Assembly: GCA_034769895.1 (NCBI GenBank)
Contig: CM068368.1
Coordinates: forward strand, 338,357,076 to 338,421,075
Direction: 5' to 3'
DNA length: 64,000 nucleotides
Source of the DNA: Magicicada septendecula
Lineage: Eukaryota > Arthropoda > Insecta > Hemiptera > Cicadidae
The translations under genes were made by a program, and so were the position numbers. The notes below the pieces were generated by a model. It saw nothing but the letters and a program-made list of their open reading frames with translations. It was not told where the DNA came from and searched no databases. Positions 12,301 to 28,317 of the stretch are shown in pieces (the first letter of the stretch is position 1; each line of letters opens with the position of its first letter).

Positions 12301-15300
12301 AACTTCATAACACTAGAAACAGCACCATATCTTTAAACACTTCAGGAAAAGAGGTGAAAACAAACTTTATTATTTTAGTTAACCAAAAAATCAGCATAAC
12401 GGATCCCTGTGAATTGCTAGCCGCCATTAAATAAATTTCGTGGCTTTAGTGAAGAAACATAATCTGCACTCTGGCGGATAACCTCGGAACTACATACTAC
12501 AATTTATTATAAATTAATTAATGTAAATCTTGGTAATTAACAATATCCATTTCTGACCGTCTCATAGTACAAAGAACTCAAAAATAACCCTGGGAAAATT
12601 AATAAATTATTTCTTTATTGTTTTTTTAAATAAAAAATAAAAATATTTGTTATACATTCTATGTTTAAAAAAAATAAGATCGAACTAATGTTGTGTTGTC
12701 AGTAAGAATCGATTATACCTTTCTGTTTTGGGAGAAGATAAAACAAAAATTTACTAAATAAATACAATGAATACTTTGTTATTTGAATAAAAATGTGTAT
12801 TATTTTCAGTAGAGGGTAGTTGTTTACAGATTGTCTGGAGACAGAGAAGAGAACGGACAACCAGAAAATATTACATACCATTGGTGTTAGTTTAACCTCC
12901 AATGTGTTTGTAAATGTCACAATCAGCTGGTCTCATGAGCGGAGAAATTTAAATTTATTAATTGTATGCTAAGAGGATAATTCTTGTTGCACTCTCTCTC
13001 CTAACTACGGTCAAACAACTTAATTGAATTCACCCAAATAAAAATCTAAGGGAAATATCTGCATAATCACACACATACGATTTCTTTTTTTTAAAACTTT
13101 GAACATAAATTATAACGAATTCTGTGACTCTCATTAAAGCGACATTTTCGAAGAGCATAAATAGACGAAAAGAAACCTTTTTAGGAAACGTCTATAAGAC
13201 TCCGAGAGATTGGACCGCGAGACGTTACAATATATATGTTATAATAACTAATATATATTAGGGCTAATATATTCATTATTATATTAATTATTTATTAGAA
13301 TTGACGAAAATCGGATAAAATAAGGTTATAATTCCTTAAATTTTCCTAATTTTCTCAGACAGTGAGTTCTTTAATTTTTATGAGTGCACATGGAATGGAC
13401 ACGTTAGGTCGTGTTCTTCCTTCGTCGGAATTTCAATCAGGGCATAGTGTTTGAGGTAAACTAAAATTTCGTAACTATTTTATTTAAGTTTAGAATTCAT
13501 AATGACATTTTATATGTAAATTTAAAATTCTGAAATGTTTACTGTAAACTGATCTGAAAATAAAACAGCGAATTATTCCTACATACGATTGCGTTAATAA
13601 AAAGTTGATTTAATACTGAATTATAACAAACCAGCACTAAAACACATCTTCAACATACATTTCATATTTCCTTCTCCGGTTTAGACGGTAGGTGTTTTCG
13701 GTAAATGTAGATGTTAAACGGTCTTGACAATAAATAGTTACTAGAACAATAGGACTAATGTTCAGGTAATCCCTGTAGGAGCAATGGAAATAGTTACTTT
13801 GTGTAACACTTTAGGCTGTACAAAACACAGAAAATGTAACGAGGCAACAAATTCTAGACGCCGTTTCACTACTCTATAGGAAGTCCACGTACCAACTTCC
13901 GTTGAATAGAAATCCAAATCACTGTTCCAAAGCGAGTGCAATGTATACCCGTGTGTCAATACAAAATTAGCAGACCGCAAACAGCAAAATTCTTCAAAGG
14001 TTGGAAATGATTCTGCGAACGTTGCAGTGTCTGTTGTTGGCAACGCGGTTCAAACTTTGTTAGTAATAACAATAATGCTTATGCAGCACATACTTGTATA
14101 CGGATTTTACATATCAGGCAATACATGTTCGTTCATACGCAGCCACGGAACGAAAATAACCTTAGGCAATTAACTACTGCGTACTTCTTTCGCACTAAAA
14201 TTGTGCGGAATTTTAAATGACAATTATTTTAAATATTCTGAGTTAAAATATCACTTTATATACGGTATGACATCTACAAAGTAACAAATATAAATAATTA
14301 AACGTAACTACAAACTGAAAGACACGAACGTAAACGCAATACTACCGTATACCACATGTAAAGCCGTACGTAACTGTATGGTCCAAATACGAACCACGTG
14401 TGTCGGGTAGTGATTATGTAGATCACGTCCTGAGAGTACAGAACCAGTAATAAAGTTCTCGTTTTTGGCTGGAGTTGTAACGCACAGGTTCCGAAACTGT
14501 CAGGAAATCTAGAATTCCGTCACTGCGGTACCATTCAAACGTAATCTGTACTGCACACGTACTGCACGTTTGTTCTTTAATCTAAAATACAGATTCAGGA
14601 ATCTTAAACTATCACGTGATTAAGTATTTGCTTTTAACATTGAAAAAATGTTTATAAGGACGTGTCGCACATTTGAAAACGACCGCTGGTGCGTGATCGA
14701 AAATGGGAACCGGTTGAGTTTCCATAGAAACTACTTCTTTGTTGTCAATAACGTAGTACACATATAAAACTTCGCTTATAAATGCGACTACATTTAACTT
14801 ATAATCTGTTCATTGGTAAATGAAGAATGAATTCATTGATTGGTGAATGAACATAAATATATATATTTTTTAGATTTATTGAAGCATTTTCAATGCCCTT
14901 CTCTGTGCATTGCATTTGTGCAATGTCTGTAAATTTTTTTCACGCTGTACAATTCAGTGGTACATGTTTTGAATTTACACAGGACAGAACGAAAACATTT
15001 AACTTTCCTTAAGAGAGACATTCTGAATTTTTGATATTTCAAGATTTGATGGTTTTCAGGGGGAATCGAGTAAATGAGCACATAATAACTCAGCAAAATT
15101 ACCTTTAAACACTTTCTACGAATGCTTCAGACATCACGCTATAAAAACAGTCACACCTATAACGTCCTGTATTCGGTTATTAACTGCGGTGTAGCCAGGA
15201 ATTTTAACATGAAGGACATTTATTGACTAAAAACTTTTCATGAAGGGGGTTACAGCCGGCACTTTTTCCATGACGGCGACTTACTGATGATAAGTACGTG

Positions 15301-16519
15301 CATTCTTATGTATTATCACGTAGCTAACACATACATACGAAAATAGAATTTAAAATAATGAAAAGTAATTATCACGTAACACTGAATACTGGGCAAAAAC
15401 AGCTGCAGTTTTCTGTATTGTAGCATCCCTGATCCAGCAATGTTTGTTTATACAAACAAACCTATGTAAGCTATTATGCCGCGATTAAGAAGTGACTTAA
15501 ACACGTTTTTCGCTTCAACAAAATAAATATGTTATTCATATTGATAAGTATTAGGAAATAAAAAAATGTGTTTACGTTATGACATCAATGATTTTAGGTC
15601 ATTTTGCCTTTTAGCTGGACACTAAGCTCGTTCGCGTTTAGGCCTAATTGACTGAAAACTTTGGTCGCTGCATGTATCCTCGCGTACTTACGATATTTAA
15701 TGTAGGCATAGGCCTATATAATTATTTATAAACAATTTCTTCAGTGATGTATTTATTTTGAGTTGTCTGCTTAAAAGTTAAGTACGTAAAACCCAAGTGC
15801 TGTATTACCTAATATGCACGATTACATGGTTTACCAACTAATGTACAATGATCGCTCATTACGGAATAAGTCGCAACAGGGGGGACGTGGAACATAAAGT
15901 TTTAAAGCACTGCTCTAACGATTTTCAAAAATTTTATTTTTCATACACAGACAGCGAATACAGTTATCCCAGTTTTTCTTTCATTTTGTATTTTTTAGTA
16001 ATCTTTTAATTCCATCTCTTAATTTATAATCGGTAAATCCAAATTTATATAAAGACGTAGTAAATACCGTTTCACGAAGAGTATTAACTTCGTTTATAAC
16101 TGTAAAAATTATAAAACGATTGATAAACAAGCGTTGTTTTTCTTATAAATGTTGCAGCAGACGAGCAAAGAGACGTGATAACATTTTAACCGATACCCTA
16201 CACACAGTATATGATAACAGAGATAAATTTGGTTACACATACGTTTATGATTCAGTGTTCAAATGGCCTTCATGTTAATGTGAAACGCGCTTTGCCTATT
16301 ATTTATCTCACCATGAGGAAATTTTTGAAATTTTATGGTAAAAAACTATGTTAGAAAATTCCGGTAAAACATTTTACGTAGCTCGTACTCTCAAACTGAT
16401 AAACCAGACAAATGAATACGTTTTATAAATAGAAACAGTGCTGTTGATCAATACCTTTTTAAGAGAAATAATATTTTAATACTGCCTTATTTAGAATAAT
16501 ACTTCAAGTAATTTTTCCT

Positions 16520-16520
<1 letters not shown>
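9391..16520. other. intergenic, no gene recognised
   Basis: Very AT-rich DNA with only short open frames lacking recognisable domains. About 11.3-12.6 kb is conspicuously A-rich on the plus strand and similar in texture to 25.9-27.2 kb and 44.9-45.5 kb. I could not establish real homology between them by eye. Confidence 0.55.

Positions 16521-16571
<51 letters not shown>
16521..16571. repeat. (ACT)n microsatellite
   Basis: About 16 uninterrupted ACT triplets followed by an imperfect GCC-ACT-ACT tail. Confidence 0.95.
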
Positions 16572-18036
16572 GCCACTACTGTACTAATAAATGGTGACTA
16601 CAGTAATATTCAAATTAATCATGTAGCAATTACAATAGACACAAACAAGTTGTAGGAAGTGTTAAAATACAAGTACAGTCTTACTAAATTAATGTTGACA
16701 AGTGACAGTATCACTGACCGTCTGTAATTTCATTCTAATCATAAAGGTGTGTTCATAACGAGATATGTAACTGAACAGTTTCGATAACACTGACGTCAGG
16801 TCTTAACTACGATAAAAGTGTATATGAGTAATCATCTGCGTGAATTGCAGGAACATTAATCGATTAAAATAAGCTGTGTTCAAAATAAATAGTATAAAAA
16901 ATTGTGCGTCATAATAATTTGATACAAAAAGCATATTTTATTAATTAAAAATGTACATACAAAAGTGAAACACAAATTTTAAAACTTACATACAGTAAAA
17001 ACGCTTTTTTGTACACAGTGAACAGGAAGTCATCACAGGAATTTTCACACTGAGCGTGTTTTGTGTAAAAAGGGCCGGTGCAAGTGCTAGTCCCGATCAC
17101 CCTTAGAATAACTATAAGTTTGTTAATGGTTAGACAATATGCAACAGTTATAGTTTTGATTCTTTTAAATGTCATTACAAACTCTCCTACAATACCAGTT
17201 GTTTTAGTGTTTCCATTTAATATATATGAAATTATCTGGTATTCTGTATGGTAGAAAGTTACATTTGTAATGATATATTAGTTTTACTGTTAGGTTTAAA
17301 TACCTTTGTTTTCTTTATTCAGAATTTTCTGAGAAAAAATCATTTCAGCAACATACAAAAACATTCTAAATATGCCTTATAAAAGTTCTATTACTATCGG
17401 CAGCATACAAAAGTAATAAAATGTAATGAACTGTAATATTAGTTTTTCGTAACAGTGCAAACATGACCAAGTAAGAGCAACTACAAATTATATTATTTGT
17501 TGACATTCAGAATGAAGTATGCACGCCAAGTGTAGTTTAAATGGTCGGCAATCTACATAAACCTTTCTGTCAGGCTAAATGACATGTTACCAGTCAAAAT
17601 ATCAATCAAACCCCCGTTAGGTACAGACCTAATGTTTTGATTTGAAATAAACGTTTGCATACAAATTTAAAAACGTTTTCTGGTATTCCATTTACATTTC
17701 AATATGTTTCATCTTAGCTGACTACCCACTGATAATCTTAAACATTCAGATTAAGTGTTTTTAGTTTTATCTGTTACATAGTACTCTCTAAGTGCCACAC
17801 CACTTTTTAATCAATTTCAAGCATTTTGTGTACATTTACAAAATCGCTGATAATGTAAATTGTATAGTGTTTATAAAGATTATAAAGCATTTACTACTAG
17901 AAGTTATATTTATTATAGTAAAAGTTACTTTATATTTGTGAATTAAAACTCAGCAAACTGTCTCTCCAACGGTGACTGCAATGCAAATCGTAGCTTGTTC
18001 AACATATATATATTTAATAACAGTGTTAAAAAATGT
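16572..18036. other. intergenic or distal 3' flank of DBT
   Basis: AT-rich with no convincing open frame. The part nearest 18 kb could be an extended 3' untranslated region of the minus-strand DBT gene, but nothing in the sequence proves it. Confidence 0.4.
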
Positions 18037-18042
18037 TTTATT
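18037..18042 (-). promoter_or_regulatory. candidate polyadenylation signal for DBT
   Basis: AATAAA on the minus strand about 275 bp past the DBT stop codon. Other AATAAA matches are common in AT-rich sequence, so this is only the nearest plausible one. Confidence 0.35.
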
Positions 18043-18270
18043 GTAACAAACATAATAATACTTAAAACTTATGTTGAGCATTTATAAATGTACCTATATT
18101 TGAAGATTTATGTCAAACAAGAAAAACTATTATTTACATGAAAAAATTTAACATGTTTGAAAATGTACGCAAAATGTATCAACGGTTCTACAGGCATATA
18201 TAAATACAGAAAAGTGTGACTACTAAACAAATTTCGACATTACTGTTATTTGGCCTAAATTGCACTGGCC

Positions 18271-18273
<3 letters not shown>

Positions 18274-18316
<43 letters not shown>
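18274..18316. repeat. (GT)n microsatellite
   Basis: Roughly 21 GT units directly abutting the DBT stop codon, so it would be transcribed in the DBT 3' untranslated region as (AC)n. Confidence 0.95.
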
Positions 18317-18317
<1 letters not shown>

Positions 18318-18319
<2 letters not shown>

Positions 18320-19664
18320 AAAAATCTAGCAACAATAAACCAGGATTCTCTACATATGACTTCCACAGTGTTATAAATCTAGCTACAGTGGCTCCGTCTA
18401 AAAGTCTGTGATCAGCTGATGCACTTACGTTAAGTATGTGTGAAGCAATTACGTTGTTCTGTTCATCGAATCTGGGCACTTTTTTAGCTTGACCAATAGC
18501 AACGATGCAGACTTCCGGTGGCAGGATCAGTGGACTGGCGTACGTCCCTCCAACAGCTCCGATGTTCGATACGCTGAAAGTTCCGCCTGTGAGGTCAAAC
18601 GGAGGCAACTTCCCTTTGCTAGCCAACGCCTGTAACCTGTTCAACTCTTTGGCTATTTGCACGATCGTGAGACTCTCCACGTGTTTCACATTGGGCACTA
18701 ACAAACCGGTAGGGGTGTCCACCGCTAAACCAATGTTGTGATAGTCTTTGTAAATTATGTTTTCACACTTTTCGTCCAGTGAGGAATTTATTATTGGAAA
18801 TTCGAACAGAGCTTTGGAAAATGCTTTAATAAAAAATGGAAGATAAGTTAACGTAAGGCCTTTGTTTTTCGCATATTGTTTCACTTCTTCGCGCACTTTT
18901 ACTAATTTCGTCATATCGATTTCGTCAGCGTACAAGAAAGTTGGAATACTATGAGAAGCGGTCATAGTTTTCATCATAACCTTTTGTACACTGTTAAGAG
19001 ATACAATCTTCTGTTTCTTATCACTAGCCACTGTAACCGATTCCTTGCCACTTTTCGCACTTACATAACTCAAAATGTCTTCTTTCATTACTCTACCGTC
19101 TTTGCCGGTACCTTTAATATCGCTGAGGCTAACGTTGTTCTCCATCGCGATTCTACGCACTGCTGGCGTTGCTAACGATTTGTTCAGAAGATCTCTGTCG
19201 AATGCCATCGTCTCGGTAATGATGGGTTTTACTTCAGTTTTGGTTTCATCACTTTTAGGTTGTTCCATAGTACTATTCGTCGGCTGTTCAACATTTTCAC
19301 TGACACTTTCTTCATTCTCAACTTCTTCGATAATTTCTATGTCTACCAGCGGCTTACCAACGTACGCGACATCGCCCACATTATGGTACAGTTTTATAAT
19401 TTTACCATCGTAACGGCTGGTAATGTTAACCGCGGCCTTGTCGCTTTCTACTTCGCAAATATCGTCAAACTGTTGCACTTCGTCGTCGATTTTCACGTGC
19501 CAAGCTTTCAACGTCACTTGTCGAATACCTTCACCGATATCCGACAGATTGAACTGAACGATCTTGTTTAGACGATTCGTACTGTACAAGTTTCGATATA
19601 CTATAGTTTTGATCGCGGCACTGATTCCATTGCTGCACTTTAATCGCATCAAACACACTGCCAT
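18318..19664 (-). CDS. DBT: lipoamide acyltransferase (E2) of the branched-chain 2-oxoacid dehydrogenase complex, mitochondrial
   Basis: Intact 448-codon frame. E2 forms the core of the mitochondrial BCKDH complex and moves the branched acyl group from E1 to CoA in valine, leucine and isoleucine breakdown. Residues 1-34 are rich in R, K, S and N with few acids and suit a mitochondrial presequence. Residues 35-111 are a biotinyl/lipoyl domain with the lipoyl lysine in E-S-D-K-A (K76). Residues 112-160 are an acidic linker. Residues 163-199 are the peripheral-subunit-binding domain (A-T-P-A-V-R-R-I-A ... G-T-G-K-D-G-R-V). Residues 225-448 are the acyltransferase domain ending with the catalytic D-H-R-L-L-D-G box (H419, D423). 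The length fits the family, slightly shorter than the human protein. It is a single exon, whereas vertebrate DBT is multi-exon. No A-tract or flanking duplication of a retrocopy is visible. DBT is preferred over pyruvate or 2-oxoglutarate E2 because of the S-D-I-G-E-G-I-R and E-S-D-K-A blocks. Confidence 0.93.
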
Positions 19665-22569
<2,905 letters not shown>

Positions 22570-23300
22570 ACTTCACTTTCTTACACCAGTTCAAACGTTT
22601 CTGTCAATGCAGTTCCGAACAAGTCTAGCATTATCAAGAAGTTGTAGTAAGGCTACTTCATTGTTTTGACGTTTTTGACTCCTTGTTAATATTTAGCTCC
22701 AAACCATAGGGGTTTTTATGTCTCGTTTCTAAAAACTATAGGGATGGATGTTCCTTGCATACCACGGTGCATCAACAATACTGCGGAGCACTTTATTTTG
22801 AAAAGTTTGAATTATTTTGATGTCGGATTTCTTTGTGAAACCCCAAAGATGAACACCATAAACCCACACCGGTTTCAAAACTTGTTTGTGTAACAGATTA
22901 ATATGCAACTACATTTCAGAGTTTCAGAGTGTCTTCCAAGTAACCACCACAATTTCTTGACTATTATTCTTTCTTCACGTTTTTTTCTTGACATATTCTT
23001 TCCATCTAAGCTTAGCATCTAGAGTCATGCCCAAATACTTTGCCGAATTTTCATGTGGAATTATTTGATGATTTGATGGAATGATTTGACTAAAATAAGC
23101 AAGTGCTCTATTTTCCTGTTGATGAAGTTGACATGAGTAGACATGAGAAGTTTTTTCTCACTCAGTTTAATACGCCACTTTTTTGTCCATCTAGTAACAT
23201 TATTAACTGTTATTTGTAGATTGTTGCTGTTTCTACATTGTTACCGGTAGTTAATGGTACAGTGTCATTAGAAAATATGGTTGTTGTCACCCCATCACAT
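22570..23300 (-). pseudogene. Jockey-like non-LTR retrotransposon remnant, RT C-terminal half
   Basis: Translated pieces on the minus strand follow the Jockey order. First is a W-T-K-K-W-R-I-K-L-S-E block (about 23210-23160). Next is M-T-L-D-A-K-L-R-W-K-E (about 23030-23000), a W-L-L-G-R block (about 22940), and a V-W-V-Y-G-V-H-L-W-G block (about 22870). Last is F-Q-N-K-V-L-R-S-I-V-D-A-P-W-Y (about 22800-22750). Together they are the thumb and post-RT region of Jockey polymerases. The frame is interrupted several times. The upstream fingers and palm, including the F-A-D-D box, are not recognisable. Transcription would run leftward. Confidence 0.75.
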
Positions 23301-24830
23301 TTCCGAATATCTCCCGTGCACAACGACTAAATAGATCCAAGAAATACTTTTTTAACTCAGAATAATCATCACCACACTTTACTCTGCACTGTCGTTCTGA
23401 GATATACGATTTGAGGATTCAAATTCAAATTTTTGATACTGAAATTTACAGGAATTTGTAAATAATCAGGAACGAGTGAATGAATAATGAATAAGCAATT
23501 AAAAATGAAGAATGATTTAATTTGAAATATGTTAATTAATCCTTTTTGTTTAATCTCTGATTTAAGTATATATATTATAATTACCATTGTTGTTTTTTCG
23601 CTAATTCTAATTATTTCGCGGCCCACCAGAGATATCCATTCCTTTCTGACAGAGATATCCTGCCACGTGCAATGTTTGGGAAATGTTTACAATTTCAGCA
23701 AACATCTTTGTAATTATGTTAATGATGGCGGTTGTATGAGTTTAAATAAGCAGTTTTTAAATATTCCCGTTTTTGAATTTACTGAAGTTTAATAAAGCGT
23801 TCACTCTATTAGCCCATTGCTGAATTATGAAAGAACAATGAATAGATTTGTAATCGTTTTATTAAATTAATGTAGGAAGTATAATAAATAAATGTTTTCG
23901 ACAAGGTCTGCATGAGTTGCTACTGCCATTCCGAGTGGTCGAAGGTTGGTGAGACACACCCAGTATCGCCCAGGTAACAACTATCTATGCACACGACTGT
24001 ATGAAAAAGTACTCGCGCGCGCACTTGTGTATGTGCCTGTGAGTGTTCGCTATTGTCCAAGTCAGTGCCACCGCAGACAACCCAGTGTTAAGGTCATGAT
24101 CTTTGACTGCATACTTTATCTTTGTGGCGAGAACGATTACAATAACCAAAGCGTGCGTTAGAGTTTAAAAGTAAAATGTACCTAGCAGTTCTTATGAAAT
24201 TCATTTGTAATAGTTCTAAACATGAGTTGGAGCTGGAATCAGATATAATGATATATTTTTATGAAACTATAATTATTATCAAATAATATATTATTAATAC
24301 AAAAAATTAAATTTATTATTATTTTTAGCACCGCCGAAACTCTAAAATAAGAAATGTTCTTATAAATTTTTTACAACTATGAAATATAGTACAAAAATTT
24401 CTCTTTCTTCGGAGGTGAATGCTAAGAAATTTTTTGAGAAATATACTTCTGAAGGGGGGTGTCGGACGATTTCTTGGTATAAAATAAGTTACATAAATAT
24501 TTTTTTTACGATGGAATAAACGAAGGATCTGACGTGATACGAACAGGCCGCTACATCAGCAGTTCAGAACCCGTCTGTGAATATTGTGCTTCTGCATCCA
24601 CGAGCGCTTCCTTCCTGCTGTGTGCATCTCGTTGCTCATCTTGTGAATGGCCAGATGGTGTATTTTACAGGTGAAAACGTAATTGAAAAAATTAACAACC
24701 TTACAAAATCATCTCTTTTGGCCTGAAAGATAAATGTTTGTGTAAGTGCACTAACGTAATTCCGTAACGTAGTACTCTGGTAGCAGCACTTAAATTAACG
24801 CTAAGCGTTGTGTGTATTGTGTTGAGATAA
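23301..24830. other. intergenic, no gene recognised
   Basis: AT-rich with no supportable gene or element. Confidence 0.55.
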
Positions 24831-25068
24831 AATTGCCACTGAACTGTGCTATGATTGTAGCCTTTAAATAAACCTCAAGCGTGACACAAATTGCCACTGA
24901 ACTGTGCTCTGATTGTGGCCCTTAAATAAACCTCAAGCGTGACACAAATTGCCACTGAGTTGTGCTATGATTGTGGCCCTTAAATAAACCTCAAGCGTGA
25001 CACAAATTGCCACTGAACTGTGCTATGATTGTGGCCCTTAAATAAACCTCAAGCGTGACACAAATTGA
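24831..25068 (+). repeat. 58-bp tandem repeat, four copies plus a partial
   Basis: Units start at 24831, 24889, 24947 and 25005, exactly 58 bp apart, with a truncated fifth at 25063. Each unit contains TTGCCACTGA, TGTGCT(A/C)TGATTG, TTAAATAAACC and CAAGCGTGACAC. Copies differ at only a few positions, mostly in the first unit, so the expansion is recent. Each unit includes an AATAAA. Confidence 0.95.
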
Positions 25069-27217
25069 GTTTAGTGCAAATTGTATATCCTAAATCGTGA
25101 AAACTAGTGCGAAGTAACGGCGGTGAAAGACTGAGCGGAAAAGACGTGTCTTGGTTGAGGGAAAGGGTAACGAGTAAGAATGACACGACAGCTCATACCA
25201 ACGACTTGCACTGCCGAGAATTTTGATAGAACTAATATATTTTTTACTTAGGCTTACTCAAAAAGATTGTTCTATTTGTCTTTATAATTTTAGTTCCAAA
25301 CTTCACACGGAACAATAATAATATGTATAATAAATAATACATATATATACTATGTGTTTTGATGTATTAGTTTTAATTGCAAAATACGTTTTATTTAGTC
25401 AAACAAAAGTCCAATAGTAAAAATTTACACATTGAATATAAGCTGGATTGTAAAGGATTTACTTTTTTTTTAATCCGCAGCAGAGCACAGATATTCAGCT
25501 AGTAGGCCTACGTATTATGTACATTTACAAAACGAAGTTTTAATCATTATAGTGTGTGAATTGTAGACATCTACTGCCACTGAGGTATAGACAACGACAC
25601 AGAGCAAAATTTACTTAGGCCTACTTGCTGTTAAGAAATTAAGCAAAAAACAAAGATAGGTTTTAAAGAATCTGATATTAAATTTCTTGTTATTAAAATT
25701 TAGTTTTATGTTTATTTACCCAATCAATTTTACTCCTAAATTATAATAAACGTTTTGCATGCTAGGATCTACGATAAAACAGATTAATATGAAACAAAAT
25801 GTCTTCTGATGTAGCTTCTATTCTACTGTCTGTGTATTACAAAGAAAATTTAATACATCTTTTCAACAAAACTATCTGTTATCATTGTTTGTAATTATGT
25901 GTATATAATTCTACGTATTGTAGCATAACAGAATTTTCACCTTGAATATAACTTAATACAACCTTGAAAAGATAAAGAAGAAACAACCTGTAGTGAGTGA
26001 TAACAAAATGGTTAAAAATAAATTAAATAAATTGATCATTATAGTAAATCAAATGCTGACAATAAACTCTATAAAAAAAAAAAAAACTCTTGGTCCAAAT
26101 AAAAGGAACAATCAATATAAAACAATATACGTTCAACCACATGATGATTAAAACCCCAGTACATCATCAGTATACCCAGTAAGATAAGGAGCAGTAATGA
26201 AAAATAATCATGGGTACCTTATTAAAATAACTACATCAAAGGATCCAAACATAAAATAATAACATACTCATTGAAGGAGAAATAAAGAACCGACTAATTC
26301 AAGCTTAGTACAAGGTGTGTAGTATTAGGGAAGGTTACTTTCCAAATCTCATGACAAATATGTACAGTTTAATGAAATTCAAAATAATGACAAAACCCTA
26401 AATCCCAGTAACCCAAGTTACAGGATACGCTACAAATAAGTTAAAGATTGTAAATTAAATATAGAGATAACTCCAGGGTAAAGAGTAGAATATTAATAGA
26501 AAGGATTAAAGGCTACCATTAGTGTAGGTGATAAAGAATGCCTCAGTGAGAAGGAAAGTGATATCCAATATAAACTATAATAGTGAAAGACAGAAAATGA
26601 CTGAAATGTTATTAATTATAATAGAGTATTTAAATATAATATGTAAGGATTGTTTTATATTAATATAAATGTGGAAACATGAACTTTCATTATATGTAAT
26701 TGAAAATGTTAGATTATAAAATGTTTTGTTATAGTTAAATAAAGTTAATTATTGCTAAAGTTTTGTTAAGGTAGGAAAGGCAAGCAAATAATCATATCTT
26801 TTAAATTGTAAACCGTAGAAATAATAAGGAAGCAAACTAGTTATAATATCAAGAGCAAGGCAAAACCGATTTTGAGGTCAAATTCAACTTTTATTATGTA
26901 ATCAAGTCCAAAAGGATAAATTAAATAAAACTGTATAAAATTAACAGAGATTAGTCAGTTTAGAATAAAGATACTAAATTATAATTATCAGAGAAATATA
27001 TAATGGTAAATGTAATGATCAGAGGATAAAATTAACTTTATTGGAAATGTGTAATATAATGCCTAACAGTGGACACAGTACAAATAAAATGTAAATTAAT
27101 CAGTATCGGTGGGTTGTAACAACAAATTGTTAAAGACAAAGAATAATGATGAAATAAGTAATCTTATCTAAGGACAATGTTAACATAAAACGACCTGTAA
27201 GCCATTTAATTTATAAT
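25069..27217. other. A-rich intergenic DNA carrying the Polinton target site
   Basis: No gene recognised. From about 25.9 kb the plus strand is strikingly A-rich with few long T runs. The same texture continues past the Polinton at 44.8-45.5 kb, as expected if the element inserted into one contiguous A-rich repeat. Confidence 0.45.
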
Positions 27218-27223
27218 TATGTG
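27218..27223. repeat. 6-bp target-site duplication, left copy
   Basis: TATGTG immediately before the AG terminus. It is identical to 44828-44833 after the opposite terminus. Six-base duplications are the rule for Polintons. Confidence 0.93.
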
Positions 27224-27323
27224 AGTAGAGGGAAAATACTGGTCCTGACCAAAGTACCGTTATTCCCCCACCACCACCCCATGCCGCCTTTCGCGCGCTT
27301 AGATCAAAGAGATGCCGCCGTTC
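27224..27323 (+). repeat. Polinton terminal inverted repeat, left outer 100 bp
   Basis: Matches the reverse complement of 44728-44827 with two visible substitutions in 100 bp. The terminal AG is the Polinton signature and is where integrase and the protein-primed replication complex act. Confidence 0.95.
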
Positions 27324-27369
27324 CCGCGGTCCAAGATTTTTCCCACGCTCTCCCCAACACCAATGGACC

Positions 27370-27814
27370 CGCAGCATCCGCGAATTTCCGCGAATAAAAC
27401 TTTTTATTTTTTTAATTTTATTTTTTTATTTTTTTAATTAAATTGATTTGCATATCAAGGGGTGGGTGGGGGTGGGGTAGGGTTCAATGAACCCCCCGCA
27501 TCCGCGAATTTCCGCGAATATAATTTTTTTATTTTTTTAATTAAATTGATTTGCATATCAAGGGTTGGTGGGGGGTGGGTGGGGTGGGGTTCAATGGACC
27601 ACACGCATCCGCGAATTTCCGCGAATATAATTTTTTATTTTTTTTAATAAAGCTGATTTGCATATCAGGGGTGGTTGGTGGGTGGTGGGTCAATTCTCTC
27701 TTTGAATGTAAATAACTATCTCTCTCCCTCCCTCCCTCACTCTCTCTCTCTCGCACACACACATTTAGTAGATTACTGTTGCATCTCACTCTCTCTCTGC
27801 GTGTTTATGTAACT

Positions 27815-27853
<39 letters not shown>

Positions 27854-27912
27854 CACACACATTTAGTAGATTACTGTTGCATCTCACTCTCTCTCTGCGT
27901 GTTTATGTAACG

Positions 27913-27989
<77 letters not shown>

Positions 27990-28183
27990 ACAAACGTAAA
28001 GAAACAATTTGATACGTGAAGAGATAGCTAATTTGCATATCAGTGGTGGTTGGCGGGTGGTGGGTCAATTCTCTCTCTGAATGTAAATAACTATCTCTCT
28101 CTCCCTCCCTCTCTCTCTCTCCCACACACACATTTAGTAGATTACTGTTGCATCTCACTCTCTCTCTGCGTGTTTATGTAACG

Positions 28184-28269
<86 letters not shown>
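27370..28269. repeat. expanded repeat block splitting the left inverted repeat
   Basis: Three units of about 120 bp (around 27370, 27490 and 27605) share CATCCGCGAATTTCCGCGAA, a T-rich run, TTTGCATATCA and a GGTGGGTGGGG tract. They are followed by three units sharing CACACACACATTTAGTAGAT and TTACTGTTGCATCTCACTC with large (TC)n expansions at about 27817-27850, 27916-27986 and 28187-28269. None of this is present at the right end, where only 26 bp separate the two inverted-repeat segments. Confidence 0.85.
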
Positions 28270-28274
<5 letters not shown>

Positions 28275-28317
28275 TTTGAATGTAAGTAACTATCTGTCAA
28301 TTAACTGTAAGTAACTT

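Noticed and set aside
15185..15300. GTGTAGCCAGGAATTTT...GGGGGT resembling hAT-type ends
   Set aside because: Only one possible terminus is seen. No matching inverted end or target duplication could be found nearby.
18505..19571. Plus-strand open frames opposite DBT
   Set aside because: They are shadows of the minus-strand DBT coding sequence, with no domain of their own.
24831..25068. Possible CRISPR-like array
   Set aside because: The units are contiguous 58-bp tandem repeats with no variable spacers, in animal DNA.
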